Shown here in pieces: positions 55,536-64,000 of a stretch of DNA of 64,000 bases. The stretch's first letter is position 1. Each line of letters begins with the position of its first letter. This DNA comes from Stomoxys calcitrans (Eukaryota; Arthropoda; Insecta; Diptera; Muscidae): assembly GCF_963082655.1 (NCBI RefSeq), contig NC_081554.1, positions 190,099,937 to 190,163,936 of the forward strand. The letters are read 5' to 3'. Below the pieces are notes generated by a model that had not been told where the DNA came from, searched no databases, and was given only the letters and a program-made list of their open reading frames with translations. Both the position numbers and the translations under genes were made by a program.

Positions 55536-56708
55536 CCCTACCAAAAATGTAGGACGCCGATCTTTTCAGCTTCCCTCCAAGGCAAACCATCGGTATTTGC
55601 TGGCCACAATGTTGACCCCAAAGTTCTGCAATTAAGGTTTATTATTTGCCTAATCAAACACTTGGTTAAACCCTTCAAGTTATAATTTGCTAAAAACCCT
55701 CAAAAATCACCATGCTCCAATTTAAATATACGACAGAGCAACACGTTCACCACATTAAGAAGGTCTATTAGTTGGTATCCAGTGCAAAATTAAAGCAAAT
55801 TAAATGTAATAAACTTCACTTAATGTTAGGAAAAACCCAAACTTCTTATTAAATTTTTTGTTCGTGATTTCTGGCTTCAATGCAATTGAAGGTTTCAGTT
55901 TTTATTTCGGTTTTAGCTATCAACTACTAGATAGACATTTTGACCGACAAAAAGACTTTGTTAGGTTGTAGTCGTTTTTTGCTAAAAAGAATTTGCAAAA
56001 TGACAAATGTCTGTGAGAATCGCTTGGCCAAAATCTGACATGAAACGCTCAAATAAATAAAAAATAAAACAAACAAACAAAAAACAAGAAACAATTGCAT
56101 CACGAAAAACGTTACTTTAATTGTAGGGGAGGGGAAACAAAAAACAGCAACAACTAAATGTGGGTCAAAATATTGTCGCATTTGCAGCTAAATTCATTAA
56201 AAAAATTATTTCAATTCTTTTTTTTTTCATATTTAAGAGCACTGACTATGATTATCACTAAATTACACACAAATGGCCATGATAAAGAGACTTAAGCTGT
56301 AGGGAAAATAAATGGATTTTTTTTCAGACTTTATTGAGTTGAATAATTCGATATTAATTTAATCTTGAATTTACTGAGTTAATAGCAAGCCAAAGATCAA
56401 AATGGTTATGACTTATTATTGTGAGAATTGTACTGTAGTAGCACTGGATTAATTACAGATGGTTGCAGCTATGTGCAACACTTTAAAGTATTCGAAAGAA
56501 ATTTAACTTTGATCTAATCCTCGAAGAAGATTATAAAAACTTTGGGTTTCTTCTATAAGAATTTCAAGTCAAAAAACCAAGTTTTTTACCGATCTTATCT
56601 TCAAAAAGAGTCGAGAGCACCATATTTTTTTGGGAACAGCGAATACTTTCATAGCAATGAGTGCTGAACGATTAAAGATTTTTGTTTAATGATATAGGGG
56701 GCTTCTTT
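55536..56708. other. AT-rich intergenic stretch, no gene
   Basis: No repeat family and no supported gene; A- and T-rich with short AAAC runs near 56070. Confidence 0.45.
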
Positions 56709-56762
56709 ATATACCCACCACCATGGGATGGGGGGTATACTAATCTAGTCATTACATTTCTA
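56709..56762 (+). repeat. Family B head fragment
   Basis: ATACCCACCACCATGGGATG, GGGGGTATACTAATCTAGTC, then it stops after TCTAACACA, where duplicated cuticle-gene sequence begins. Confidence 0.75.
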
Positions 56763-56764
56763 AC

Positions 56765-57101
56765 ACATGGCCAAACAAATCTGCGATGAGAGGCCTTTAT
56801 CTCTCATTATTGATTTGTCTTGCTAGTAAAGAGAAAATGTGAAGTGGAATTAAATGAAGGAATTGAGAAACTAAAATAATTATGAGTTTAGGCGATATAA
56901 CTAATCGACTTAAAAAAGAAACTTTTCTAAAATGGAAAACAAAAATATCAAAAGACTTAGGAAACAAACTTTTTTTTTTTAAGGAAAACTAAAATATCAA
57001 AAGACTTAGGAAACGAACTTTTCTAAAATGGAAAACAAAACTATCAAAAGACTTAAGAAACAAACTTTGTTAAAAATTCAAACTAAAATATCTAAAGATT
57101 T
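56765..57101 (-). pseudogene. Duplicated intron and splice acceptor of the cuticle gene
   Basis: It matches the intron beside the gene at 60893-62200: GAATTGAGAAACTAAAAT, ATGAGTTTAGG, GATATAACTAA and repeated ATCAAAAGACTTAGGAAACA. At 56772-56790 the complement reads CTCATCGCAG then ATTTGTTTGGCC, aligning with the acceptor and first codons of the gene (CTCATTTCAG, ATTTGCCTCGCC). The rest of the exon is absent; a family B fragment adjoins. The copy continues at 58597-58660 after an inserted family C element. Confidence 0.75.
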
Positions 57102-58595
57102 AAACCAGTAAGGAAAGGCCAAAGTAGGGCGGTGCCGACTATAAAATACCCTACACCTAACCTACAATTATAAATTCGAGCAATATATAAATGACAGCTA
57201 AATCTAAATCTGCACTGGTGCTTTATCCAAATCTGAACCGATTTTGATGAAATCATGCAAATATGTTAAGATCAGTAAAAAAAAAAACAAACGGTGCCAA
57301 ATTTTGTGCAGATCGGTTGAAAATTATATATTGGGTTGCCCAAAAAGTAATTGCGTAATTTTTAAAAGAAAGTAAATACATTTTTAATAAAACTTAGAAT
57401 GAACTTTAATCAGATATACTTTTTTTACACTTTTTTTCTAAAGTAAGCTAAAAGTAACAGCTGATAACTGACAGAAGAAAGAATGCAATTACAGAGTCAC
57501 AAGCTGTGAAAAAATTTGTCAACGCCGACTATATGAAAAATCCGCAATTACTTTTTGGGCAACCCAATATATTGCGGCCTTATAAGTGTAAATCGTGCAA
57601 AATATATAAAAGAAGTATATGTCCAAATGTTAGCCAGTTATAATGAAATATATGCGTATATGTTTAGATGAGTAACAAAACAATGCGTACCAAATTTTAT
57701 GCAGATCGGTCGAAATTTGATATTACTACGGCCATTTAAGTGCAAATCGGCCGATACACATATATATGGGAGCTTTATCCAAATCTGATCCGATTTTGAT
57801 GAAATCTTGCAGATATGTTAACATCAGCAACAAAACAGTTCGAGCCATATTTTGTGCAGATCGGTTGAAAACTGTTGCTACTACGGTCATTTAAGTGCAA
57901 ATCGGGCGATACATATATAAGGGAGCTATATCTAAATCTGAACCGATTTTTATGAAAATTTGCAGATAGGTTAAAATCAGCAACAAAACATTCCGTTCCG
58001 AAATTTGTGCATATCGGTTGAAAATGTTAGCTACTACCGTCATTTAAGTGCAAATCGGGAGATACATATATATATATATATATGGGAGCTATATCTAAAT
58101 CCGACTATGGCCATATAAGTAGAAATCACGACATACATATATATGGGAGCTATATCCAAATCTGAACCGATTTTGATGAAATCTTGCAGATAGGTTAAGT
58201 TCATGCAGCCATGTCAAGTAAGGCCATGCCAAATTTTGTGCTCATCGGTTGAAAATGTTAGTTACTACGGTCATTTAAGAGCAAATTGGGCGATACATAT
58301 GTATAGAAGCTATATCTAAATCCGAACCGATTTTTACTAAAATCAATTACGTTCCTTAGGCCAAAAAAGTGACATATGCAAAGTTTGGTGAAGATTGGAC
58401 AACAAATACGACCTGCACTTTGATTACAAGAATACATGGACTCACAGACGGACGGACAGAAGGACATGGCTAAATCGAATCAGAGAGAGAGAGAGTCGAT
58501 CGGTGTAATTATCAATGGGTCTAGCTCTTCTCCTTCTTAGCGTTGCAAACAAATACACAAACTTATAATACCCTGTGCCACAGTGGTGGTGTACA
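57102..58595 (-). repeat. Family C element, complete
   Basis: It opens CCAGTAAGGAAAGGCCAAAG and TAGGGCGGTGCCGACTATAA. Units follow with GGGAGCTATATCTAAATCTG, AACCGATTTTGATGAAATC, TTTTGTGCAGATCGGTTGAA and TACTACGGTCATTTAAGTGC. Then come a GACGGACGGACAGAAGGACA tract, a GAGA run and CTTATAATACCCTGTGCC. A mariner MITE is inserted at 57331-57567. Confidence 0.8.
57331..57567 (-). mobile_element. Mariner MITE, 237 bp, inside family C
   Basis: Reverse orientation; TA at 57329-57330 and 57568-57569. All standard interior segments are present. Confidence 0.93.
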
Positions 58596-58596
58596 A

Positions 58597-58660
58597 ACTT
58601 TAAAATTCAAATTCTAAATATCAAAAGACTTTAGAAAGAATGAATCTCTATTATAGCTAT
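58597..58660 (-). pseudogene. Continuation of the duplicated cuticle-gene intron
   Basis: CAAATTCTAAATATCAAAAG and AGAATGAATCTC match 62440-62480. The sequence links to 57101 across the family C element. Confidence 0.65.
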
Positions 58661-58689
58661 AAGTGCTGTCCGATTTAAATTTAAGCTTA

Positions 58690-59155
58690 ATATTAAGTTG
58701 GTATACTAACTTAGTCATTCCGTTTGTAACACCTGGAAATATTGGGTTGCCCAAAAAGTAATTACGGATTTTTCATATAGTCGGCGTTGAAAAAATTTTT
58801 CACAGCTTGTGACTCTGTAATTGCATTCTTTCTTCTGTCAGTTATCAGCTGTTACTTTTAGCTTGCTTTAGAAAAAAGGTGTAAAAAAAGTATATTTGAT
58901 TAAAGTTTAATCTAAGTCTTATTAAAATTGCATTTACTTTCTTTTAAAAAATCCGCAATTAATTTTTGGGCAACCCAATAGTATATTTTTATATCAGCCT
59001 ATAAATACAGAGCATGGTGTAGTATAATGGTATATTAGGGATTAGAGGGCGGAAAGTCCAAAATGTTGTAAAATCGTATAAAGCTCCCTTATAAACCGAT
59101 GGTCTGCTTGACTTATTGAGCTGATATTGTTGTGGAACTCGTATGTTGTCATGAC
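58690..59155 (+). repeat. Family B fragments split by a mariner MITE
   Basis: GGTATACTAACTTAGTCATT, CCGTTTGTAACACCTGGAAA, then the MITE, then weak B-like sequence (AAGCTCCCTTATAAACCGAT). Confidence 0.6.
58742..58978 (+). mobile_element. Mariner MITE, 237 bp
   Basis: TA at 58740-58741 and 58979-58980; standard interior with a few substitutions. Confidence 0.93.
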
Positions 59156-59156
59156 T

Positions 59157-59692
59157 TCAAATGTCCTATGACGCTGAACACCTAGGAGAGGACATACAAA
59201 ATTTTTCAGCTGTGGCTATCCCCTCCTATCCCCATTTGTGAGGTACTGTACCATTTGGTATGACAGCCATATAAAAACTTTTCTACAGGGAGGCCACCGT
59301 AGCGCAGAGGTTAGCATGTCCGCCTATGACGCAGAACGCCTGGGTTCGAATCCTGGCGAGACCATCAGAAAAAATTTTCAGCGGTGGTTTTCCCCTCCTA
59401 ATGCTGGCAACATTTTTGAGGTACTATGCCATGTAAAACTTCTCTTCAAAGAGATGTCGCACTGCACTGCACGCCGTTCGGACTCGGCTATAAAAAGGAG
59501 GCGCCTTATCATTGAGCTTAAACTTGGATCGGACTGCACTCATTGATATGTGAGAAGTTTGCCCCTATTCCTTAGTGGAATGTTCATGGGCAAAATTTGC
59601 ATTTGCGTTTGCAAACTTGAATCAGACAGCACTCATTAATATGTGAGAAGTTTTCCCATTTTCCTTCATGGAATGTTAAAATTTGCATATGC
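59157..59692 (+). repeat. SINE-1 into SINE-1
   Basis: An older copy (59157-59284, CTATGACGCTGAACACC to AAAAACTTTTCTACAGG) is interrupted and resumes at about 59617 (AAACTTGAATCAGACAGCAC). A younger copy fills the gap. The older copy belongs to the ACCATTTGGTATGACAGCCA subfamily. Confidence 0.8.
59292..59614 (+). repeat. SINE-1, best-preserved copy
   Basis: The tRNA-like head has an A box (AGCGCAGAGGTTAGCATG, about 59300-59317) and a perfect B box (GGTTCGAATCC, 59343-59353). The body and tail are all present (CACGCCGTTCGGACTCGGCT, TTCATGGGCAAAATTTGC). A good reference for the family here. Confidence 0.9.
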
Positions 59693-60025
59693 TCCTCTTA
59701 TAAGTTCAGGTCGATTGGGATTGCAAATGGCTCAAATTGGTCCATGTTTTGACATAGCTGCCATATTTACATATATATTCTTAATTGTCATGATATTTAA
59801 ATCAGGTAAGCCTTGTACATAAGCGTGTAGACCTCTGATCTGACATTTTTGCACAATTTTGATGAATTTTATAGCCCCCATACCAAATACGATCCATTGA
59901 GTTCCTTAATGTACTTTATACAGGTTTTATAGGAACCGATCCCTACGTTTGACTTCTTGAGGTTCTAGTCAGCATGGCCCTGGATAACTAAACCCCCTTT
60001 GAAATGTCTGAATAAAACTAAAAAA
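59693..60025 (+). repeat. Degenerate family B sequence
   Basis: CTCCTCTTATAAGTTCAGG, GGTCCATGTTTTGACATAGC and TTGACTTCTTGAGGTTCTAG identify decayed B units. The last part is unassigned. Confidence 0.5.
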
Positions 60026-60026
60026 C

Positions 60027-60062
60027 TTTATTTTTGTTTAAATGTCATGGGTTTTCTTTATT
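60027..60062 (-). terminator. Candidate polyadenylation signals for the cuticle gene
   Basis: Two AATAAA signals lie on the minus strand at 60027-60032 and 60057-60062, the nearest exact ones noted downstream of the stop codon. Use of either would give a 3' untranslated region of about 850 bases, long for this kind of gene, so the call is tentative. Confidence 0.3.
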
Positions 60063-60892
60063 TTTTTTGTCATCATTTTATACACTTGTTCTTAAAAGAC
60101 TTATTTACAAAATTTAAAAATAAAAAAATTGTTTACATTATAATAACATAATAAAGAAAAAATATTAATTTACACACAGAAGAAAAATAATATACAAAAA
60201 ATGTTTGTTTTTAGCTTTCTTCCGCTAACAGAGGCAAAGGCAAGTTTTGAATAGGACAAAACAGCCGAGTAAGAACTAGTCAAGCAATTTGAAGCCAAGA
60301 GAATATTTTTCAGTTTCTGACTTCTACGAGGGACACCAAGCAAAATTCCAAAAAAATAATTATCACAATTTTTACTTAGTGGCTTGAGGAAGATCAGAAT
60401 TTTTACAAGAAAAATATTAAAATTAAAATTTTTTTGTATAATTTTTGTTTTTTTTTTGAAAAACTAAGAAATTTATAATAAGTTAGTTATTATAAAAATT
60501 TAGTTAAGAAAAAAATTAAAGTCCTTTCGAATCCTTGGGGATTCAGGGGCAGTGCATTGTATATAGCTTCAATAATTTCTTGACCATTTTACCAACGTTT
60601 TGCCAAACATTTCAAAACTTGCCTTCAGGCTGCAACGAAAAAGGAGTTTCTTCCCTCAATTAACATAGTGGCAAAGGCTTCTTCGTTTTGAAGAAATTTC
60701 TTTTGTTTTTAGAATTTCGGTATAAAAAAGAAATTAAAAGAAAATAAAAATCATAAAAATTAAAACTAGTTCATGTTTCTCTAATAAAACGAAAAGAAAT
60801 CATTTACACTCTTTTTTGTTGGTTGGTGTTGGTGTTGTTGTTACTTTTTGGGATTCGTTTTAGAATAGGCTCTGAGATCCGGCGCTCAAGGC

Positions 60893-62200
60893 TTACTTCT
60901 TTTTGTGGTGATAGCCACCGTGCGATTCGGTGATAATGGCCCCATGACCATGGCCGCCAGAATAGAAGCCATGACCACCGGTGGCATAGTAACCACCATG
61001 GCCTCCAGCTGCATAGTAGCCTCCATGGCCGCCTTCATATGAGACAGCAGCAGGGCCAGCAGCCACAACGGCAGCGCCGCCATGTTGCACAACCGAGTGA
61101 CCGGCAACAACGGGCACGGCAACTGGCACTGGCACTGGGCGGTCTACGGTAACGGGTACATGTTTGGTCACCGGAACTGGGTAGGGACGATCGACGGCCA
61201 CCTTGACGGGCACAGGCACTGGGCGATCCACAGCATAGGGTACTGGTTTCTCAACGGTGTAGGGTTGAGGGACTGGCACGGGTACCTTAACTGGGTAGGG
61301 ACGGTCGACGGGCACAGGGTAGGGACGGTCCACCCGATAGGGCACCTCTACGCGCACTTGCTTCTCATAGACCACGGGGTAGGGTTTCTCCACGGTGACG
61401 GGATATGGCTTGGGCACAGCCACAGGCACTGGACGATCAACTGGAACATGAACGGGCACCTTAACGTGCTTGATAACTTCGTAGGGTTGTGGCACAGGAA
61501 CGGCTACCTTGACGGGCACTTGCACATGCTTGACAACTTCATAGGGTTGTGGCACTGGAACCTTGACTGGTACTTGAACGTGCTTAATAACTTCATAGGG
61601 CTGAGGCACAGGTACTTTAACGGGGTAGGGACGATCGACTGGCACATGTACTGGCACTTCCACCTTCTTGATAACTTCATAGGGTTGTGGCACATGAATG
61701 GGTACCTTAACGTACTCCTTGACATGAACAGGAACCTTCTTTATGACTTCGTAGGGTTGGGGTACGGGAACCTTAACTTCCACGGGCACATGTTTAATGT
61801 GTTCCACGGGATAAGGACGATCGACGGTAACGGGTACTGGCACACCCTTGGTGATGGTGATTGTCTTGTGTACATCAGCCATTTGGCTAATCAAAAATTC
61901 ATGAGGCACTGCATGACCGCTGACTGCATAGGCTCCATAGGCGGGTCCGGAATGACCAATGATGGCAGCACCACCATGACCATGACCTAAATCATGACCA
62001 AAACCATAGCCATGACCTGAGGTAATGGAACCATGACCCAAATAGCCAAGATCAAGACCGGAATGGCCATAGCCATAGCCCAATTCAAGAAGGCCACGTT
62101 TGTCTAGTTTTTTCTCCAAGGGAACTTTTTTCTCATTCAAGGATTTTTTGGTAGCTGTCTCAGCGTAGGCTGAAGCCACTAGCAAGGTGGCGAGGCAAAT
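60893..62200 (-). CDS. Secreted Pro/Val/Tyr-rich cuticle protein (Vajk-like), main exon
   Basis: The frame runs from a splice acceptor (CTCATTTCAG, 62201-62210) to TAA at 60893-60895: 435 codons plus stop. The exon starts [13 protein letters not shown], the end of a signal peptide, so the start Met and a few residues are on an upstream exon not found here. [20 protein letters not shown] then KR follows, a likely dibasic processing site, and then a Gly/His/Tyr-rich part ([13 protein letters not shown]). Residues about 120-360 are a repeat-rich core: PQPYEVIK or its variant about five times, VDRPYPV or VDRPVPV at least eight times, separated by VPVKVPV-type beta-like stretches. The end is rich in GGHGGYY, closing with HHKKK. 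This architecture is known from insect Vajk-type extracellular cuticle proteins; chitin-matrix function is inferred from that resemblance. No frameshift or stop interrupts it. Confidence 0.85.
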   Translation of the reverse strand: MCLATLLVASAYAETATKKSLNEKKVPLEKKLDKRGLLELGYGYGHSGLDLGYLGHGSITSGHGYGFGHDLGHGHGGAAIIGHSGPAYGAYAVSGHAVPHEFLISQMADVHKTITITKGVPVPVTVDRPYPVEHIKHVPVEVKVPVPQPYEVIKKVPVHVKEYVKVPIHVPQPYEVIKKVEVPVHVPVDRPYPVKVPVPQPYEVIKHVQVPVKVPVPQPYEVVKHVQVPVKVAVPVPQPYEVIKHVKVPVHVPVDRPVPVAVPKPYPVTVEKPYPVVYEKQVRVEVPYRVDRPYPVPVDRPYPVKVPVPVPQPYTVEKPVPYAVDRPVPVPVKVAVDRPYPVPVTKHVPVTVDRPVPVPVAVPVVAGHSVVQHGGAAVVAAGPAAVSYEGGHGGYYAAGGHGGYYATGGHGFYSGGHGHGAIITESHGGYHHKKK

Positions 62201-62480
62201 CTGAAATGAGAAATTGAATTAAAATAAGAAAATTGAGAAACTAAAATTGGCTATGAGTTTAGGTAATATAACTAACAGACTTAAGAGACAAACTTTTCTA
62301 TAAAGGGAAAACAAAATTATCAAAAGACTTAAGAAACAAACTTTGTTTAAAATGTTGACTAAAATATCTAAAGACTTAAGAAACAAACTTTATAAACAAA
62401 TTTTAAATATCAAAAGACTTAAGAAACAAACTTTATAAACAAATTCTAAATACCAACAGACTTAAGAGAGAATGAATTTC
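62201..62480 (-). other. Intron of the cuticle gene with a CTTAAGA tandem array
   Basis: The acceptor side of the intron. Four or five copies of ATCAAAAGACTTAAGAAACA lie 40-50 bp apart at about 62265-62475, with AT-rich spacers. Related single motifs are dispersed across the window. The donor and exon 1 were not located. Confidence 0.7.
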
Positions 62481-62879
62481 AGTTTTAGTTAATTTATTTG
62501 AGGAACAGCCAAACCGAAGGAGTAAAGTTATGAACAAATTTTTTTTAATCCTCCAACATTATATGAGCGGTGTACCAACTTCCAAATACCGTTTGTGAGA
62601 CTTGAACAGAGACCCTTCAAAAAACGGTAGACTGTAACGCTTTGATATATCAAACATTATAAGGGCATTTCATGAGCAAATAAGGCTTTCCGCCACATAT
62701 TTTAGCTAAACGCTCTTTATAGATAAATAACTGTTGGGATTGTAAACATGGCAAATGAAGCATTACCGGGAAGTCCTTAATTACGGGATGAGATAATACT
62801 TAGGAGCCGGTGAATAAAATATGGGTCCCTGAACATAAGAAAACTGGCTCAGGAAACGCTACCAGAGAGCATTTTATCA
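62481..62879. other. Unassigned sequence upstream of the cuticle exon
   Basis: No recognised repeat. No convincing short first exon with ATG and a GT donor was found on the minus strand, so exon 1 may be further upstream or outside the window. Confidence 0.4.
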
Positions 62880-63240
62880 CAAATTGTATGGGTGGCGACC
62901 ATAAATAGCCAATATCGGGTCCTAAATGAAAATGGATTTGAAGCTATCTGCTACTCAGGCGACGTCATAATACTTCCAAGGGCAGGAATACAGAATAAGC
63001 TATGCAGAAAGGCCATAAGGGTTTGGCAGACGGAATACGACTATGTTAGACCTAGGGTTCGGAATCTTAACCCATAGAAATCTGAGAAGTTCCATTTTAA
63101 GAGGATGACGAAGACTGACCGATTTCAGGAACTAAGTTTGCTACAGAATACGAATTGCATATCCTTCAAAGTTCAATCCTAATAAGTAATCGATCGGAAA
63201 CTGAACTAGAAGTGTCACATTCAGGATTGAGAAGGCTCAT
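62880..63240 (+). pseudogene. Reverse transcriptase fragment of another non-LTR element
   Basis: The frame reads VLNENGFEAICYSGDVIILP then RKAIRVWQTEYDYVRP and RNLNP. YSGDVII is in the place of the YADD catalytic motif, with the first Asp replaced. After a stop, KSEKFHFKRMTKTDRFQ and a DRKLN piece continue the usual order. It is ended by the mariner MITE. It differs in wording from the LINE at 51.6-55.5 kb. Confidence 0.6.
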
Positions 63241-63259
63241 AAATGTTGGGTACAATGTA

Positions 63260-63495
63260 TGGGTTGTCCAAAAAGTAATTGCGGATTTTTCATGTAGTCG
63301 GCGTTGACAAATTTTTTCAACGGCTTGTGACTCCGTAATTATATTCTTTCTTCTGTCAGTTATCTGCTGTTACTTTTAGCTTGCTTTAGAAAAAAAGTGT
63401 AAAAAAGTATATTTGATTAAAGTTCATTCTAAGTTTAATTAAAAATGAATGTACTTTCTTTTAAAAAATCCGCAATTACTTTTTGGGCAACCCAA
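63260..63495 (+). mobile_element. Mariner MITE, 236 bp
   Basis: TA at 63258-63259 and 63496-63497. The left terminus lacks one T (TGGGTTGTCC), and a few substitutions lie inside. Confidence 0.92.
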
Positions 63496-63500
63496 TAGCA

Positions 63501-63616
63501 GGCCACAGTAACGAAGAGGTTATCATGTCCACATATGACGCTGAACGCCTAGTTTGGAATCCTGACGAAAACATTAAAAAAATTGTTCAGCGTTGGTTAT
63601 CCTCTCTTAATGCTGT
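63501..63616 (+). repeat. SINE-1 copy, body truncated
   Basis: The head GGCCACAGTAACGAAGAGGT and GACGCTGAACGCC are present with a degraded B box (TTTGGAATCC). It stops in the body after CTTAATGCTG. Confidence 0.75.
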
Positions 63617-63629
63617 TCCCAGCATGAGG

Positions 63630-63925
63630 AGAGGAAGAACAGGTCTGGGATGGGTTTACATTGAGAACCGAGAGTCCTTTAGAGACTTTGGAGAGAAAAT
63701 GCAATGTTAGGGCAGTTTACGGGTTATTTTGGCATTAGCAGGTCGATTAAAACCCCGCAGCGAGGGCACTGGAGGCCTATTCATAGCTGGAGCGAAGAAC
63801 AGGTCTGGGCTGGGTTATAATGAGTACCTAGAGACCGGAAGACGGCTTTGTAGAGGAAGTGCATTGTTAGTACGTTACAAAAGGCTGTCCTGGCATTGGC
63901 AGGTCGATTAAAACCTTGTCTTGGA
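63630..63925 (+). repeat. Diverged tandem duplication of unknown origin
   Basis: GAAGAACAGGTCTGGG, TGGCATTAGCAGGTCGATTA and AAAACC occur in the same order at about 63637-63756 and 63795-63914. No domain could be assigned; it could be part of the nearby retroelement. Confidence 0.55.
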
Positions 63926-64000
63926 GGACACTGGGGACAACTCCGAAAGTCGACCCTTACAGACTAAGTATGAGACATTCACTGTGGCTCTGAGATTTAT

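Noticed and set aside
59292..59363. tRNA gene at the start of SINE-1
   Set aside because: It is repeated more than ten times with the same 230-bp body, so it is a SINE head.
61082..61990. 302-residue plus-strand frame rich in His, Gly and Trp
   Set aside because: Antisense of the cuticle-gene repeats. The minus-strand frame has the signal peptide, splice site and family architecture.
1..64000. CRISPR array or bacterial defence system
   Set aside because: Repeat units are long, diverged and without spacer structure; gene and base composition are those of an insect genome.

Overview
The window looks like repeat-rich intergenic DNA from a higher fly, most likely a calyptrate such as a muscid. 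The grounds are AT-rich single-copy DNA with many homopolymer runs, mariner (mellifera/capitata-like) deletion derivatives, tRNA-derived SINEs, an RNase H-bearing non-LTR retrotransposon, and one insect-type low-complexity cuticle gene. No bacterial operon, CRISPR, rRNA or free-standing tRNA gene is visible. Everything here was read by eye, so edges of diverged repeats are approximate.

Only one gene looks functional. The main exon (60893-62200, minus strand) of a secreted protein has a signal peptide cut by an intron, a KR processing site, Gly/His-rich ends and a long Pro/Val/Tyr-rich core. It resembles the insect Vajk-type cuticle proteins. Its first exon was not found. A second, decayed piece of the same intron and splice acceptor lies at about 56.77-57.10 kb and 58.60-58.66 kb, split by a repeat insertion, and points to a lost tandem paralogue.

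The rest is nested mobile DNA. (1) Three related families, here called A, B and C, each have a head with TATACCC ends and a GTCY-rich tract, a variable number of internal units (about 165-168 bp in A and B), and a distinctive tail. (2) Family D has a TAGCTGACCCGGG end and an (AAAC)n tail; two copies face each other tail to tail across 43.85-50.69 kb. (3) Mariner: one 941-bp copy with a broken transposase (33775-34715) and seven short deletion derivatives of about 215-237 bp flanked by TA. (4) SINE-1, an abundant tRNA-derived SINE of about 300 bp, and SINE-2, a single copy whose 3' tail matches the local LINE. (5) A broken LINE with RT and RNase H at 51.6-55.5 kb, itself carrying a 607-bp foldback element. 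(6) Remnants of a second Tc1/mariner-superfamily transposase at 11.8, 20.1, 20.5 and 52.9 kb. (7) A GC-rich 434-bp insert at 19.4-19.85 kb whose first 60 bases can be drawn in the helix order of an HDV-like ribozyme.

Between the repeats lie AT-rich stretches (about 6.1-8.2, 12.1-14.2, 16.1-18.1, 20.9-22.6, 25.7-29.1, 32.4-33.3, 34.9-36.2, 37.6-39.0, 41.9-43.0, 46.6-47.8, 50.7-51.6 and 55.5-56.7 kb) with no supportable gene. Eight copies of a 19-20 base motif, AACAAAAGACTTAAGACACA or its complement, are scattered through these stretches, and a close variant is tandemly repeated in the cuticle-gene intron. That dispersed motif, the possible ribozyme and the LINE/SINE tail sharing are the observations most worth following up.
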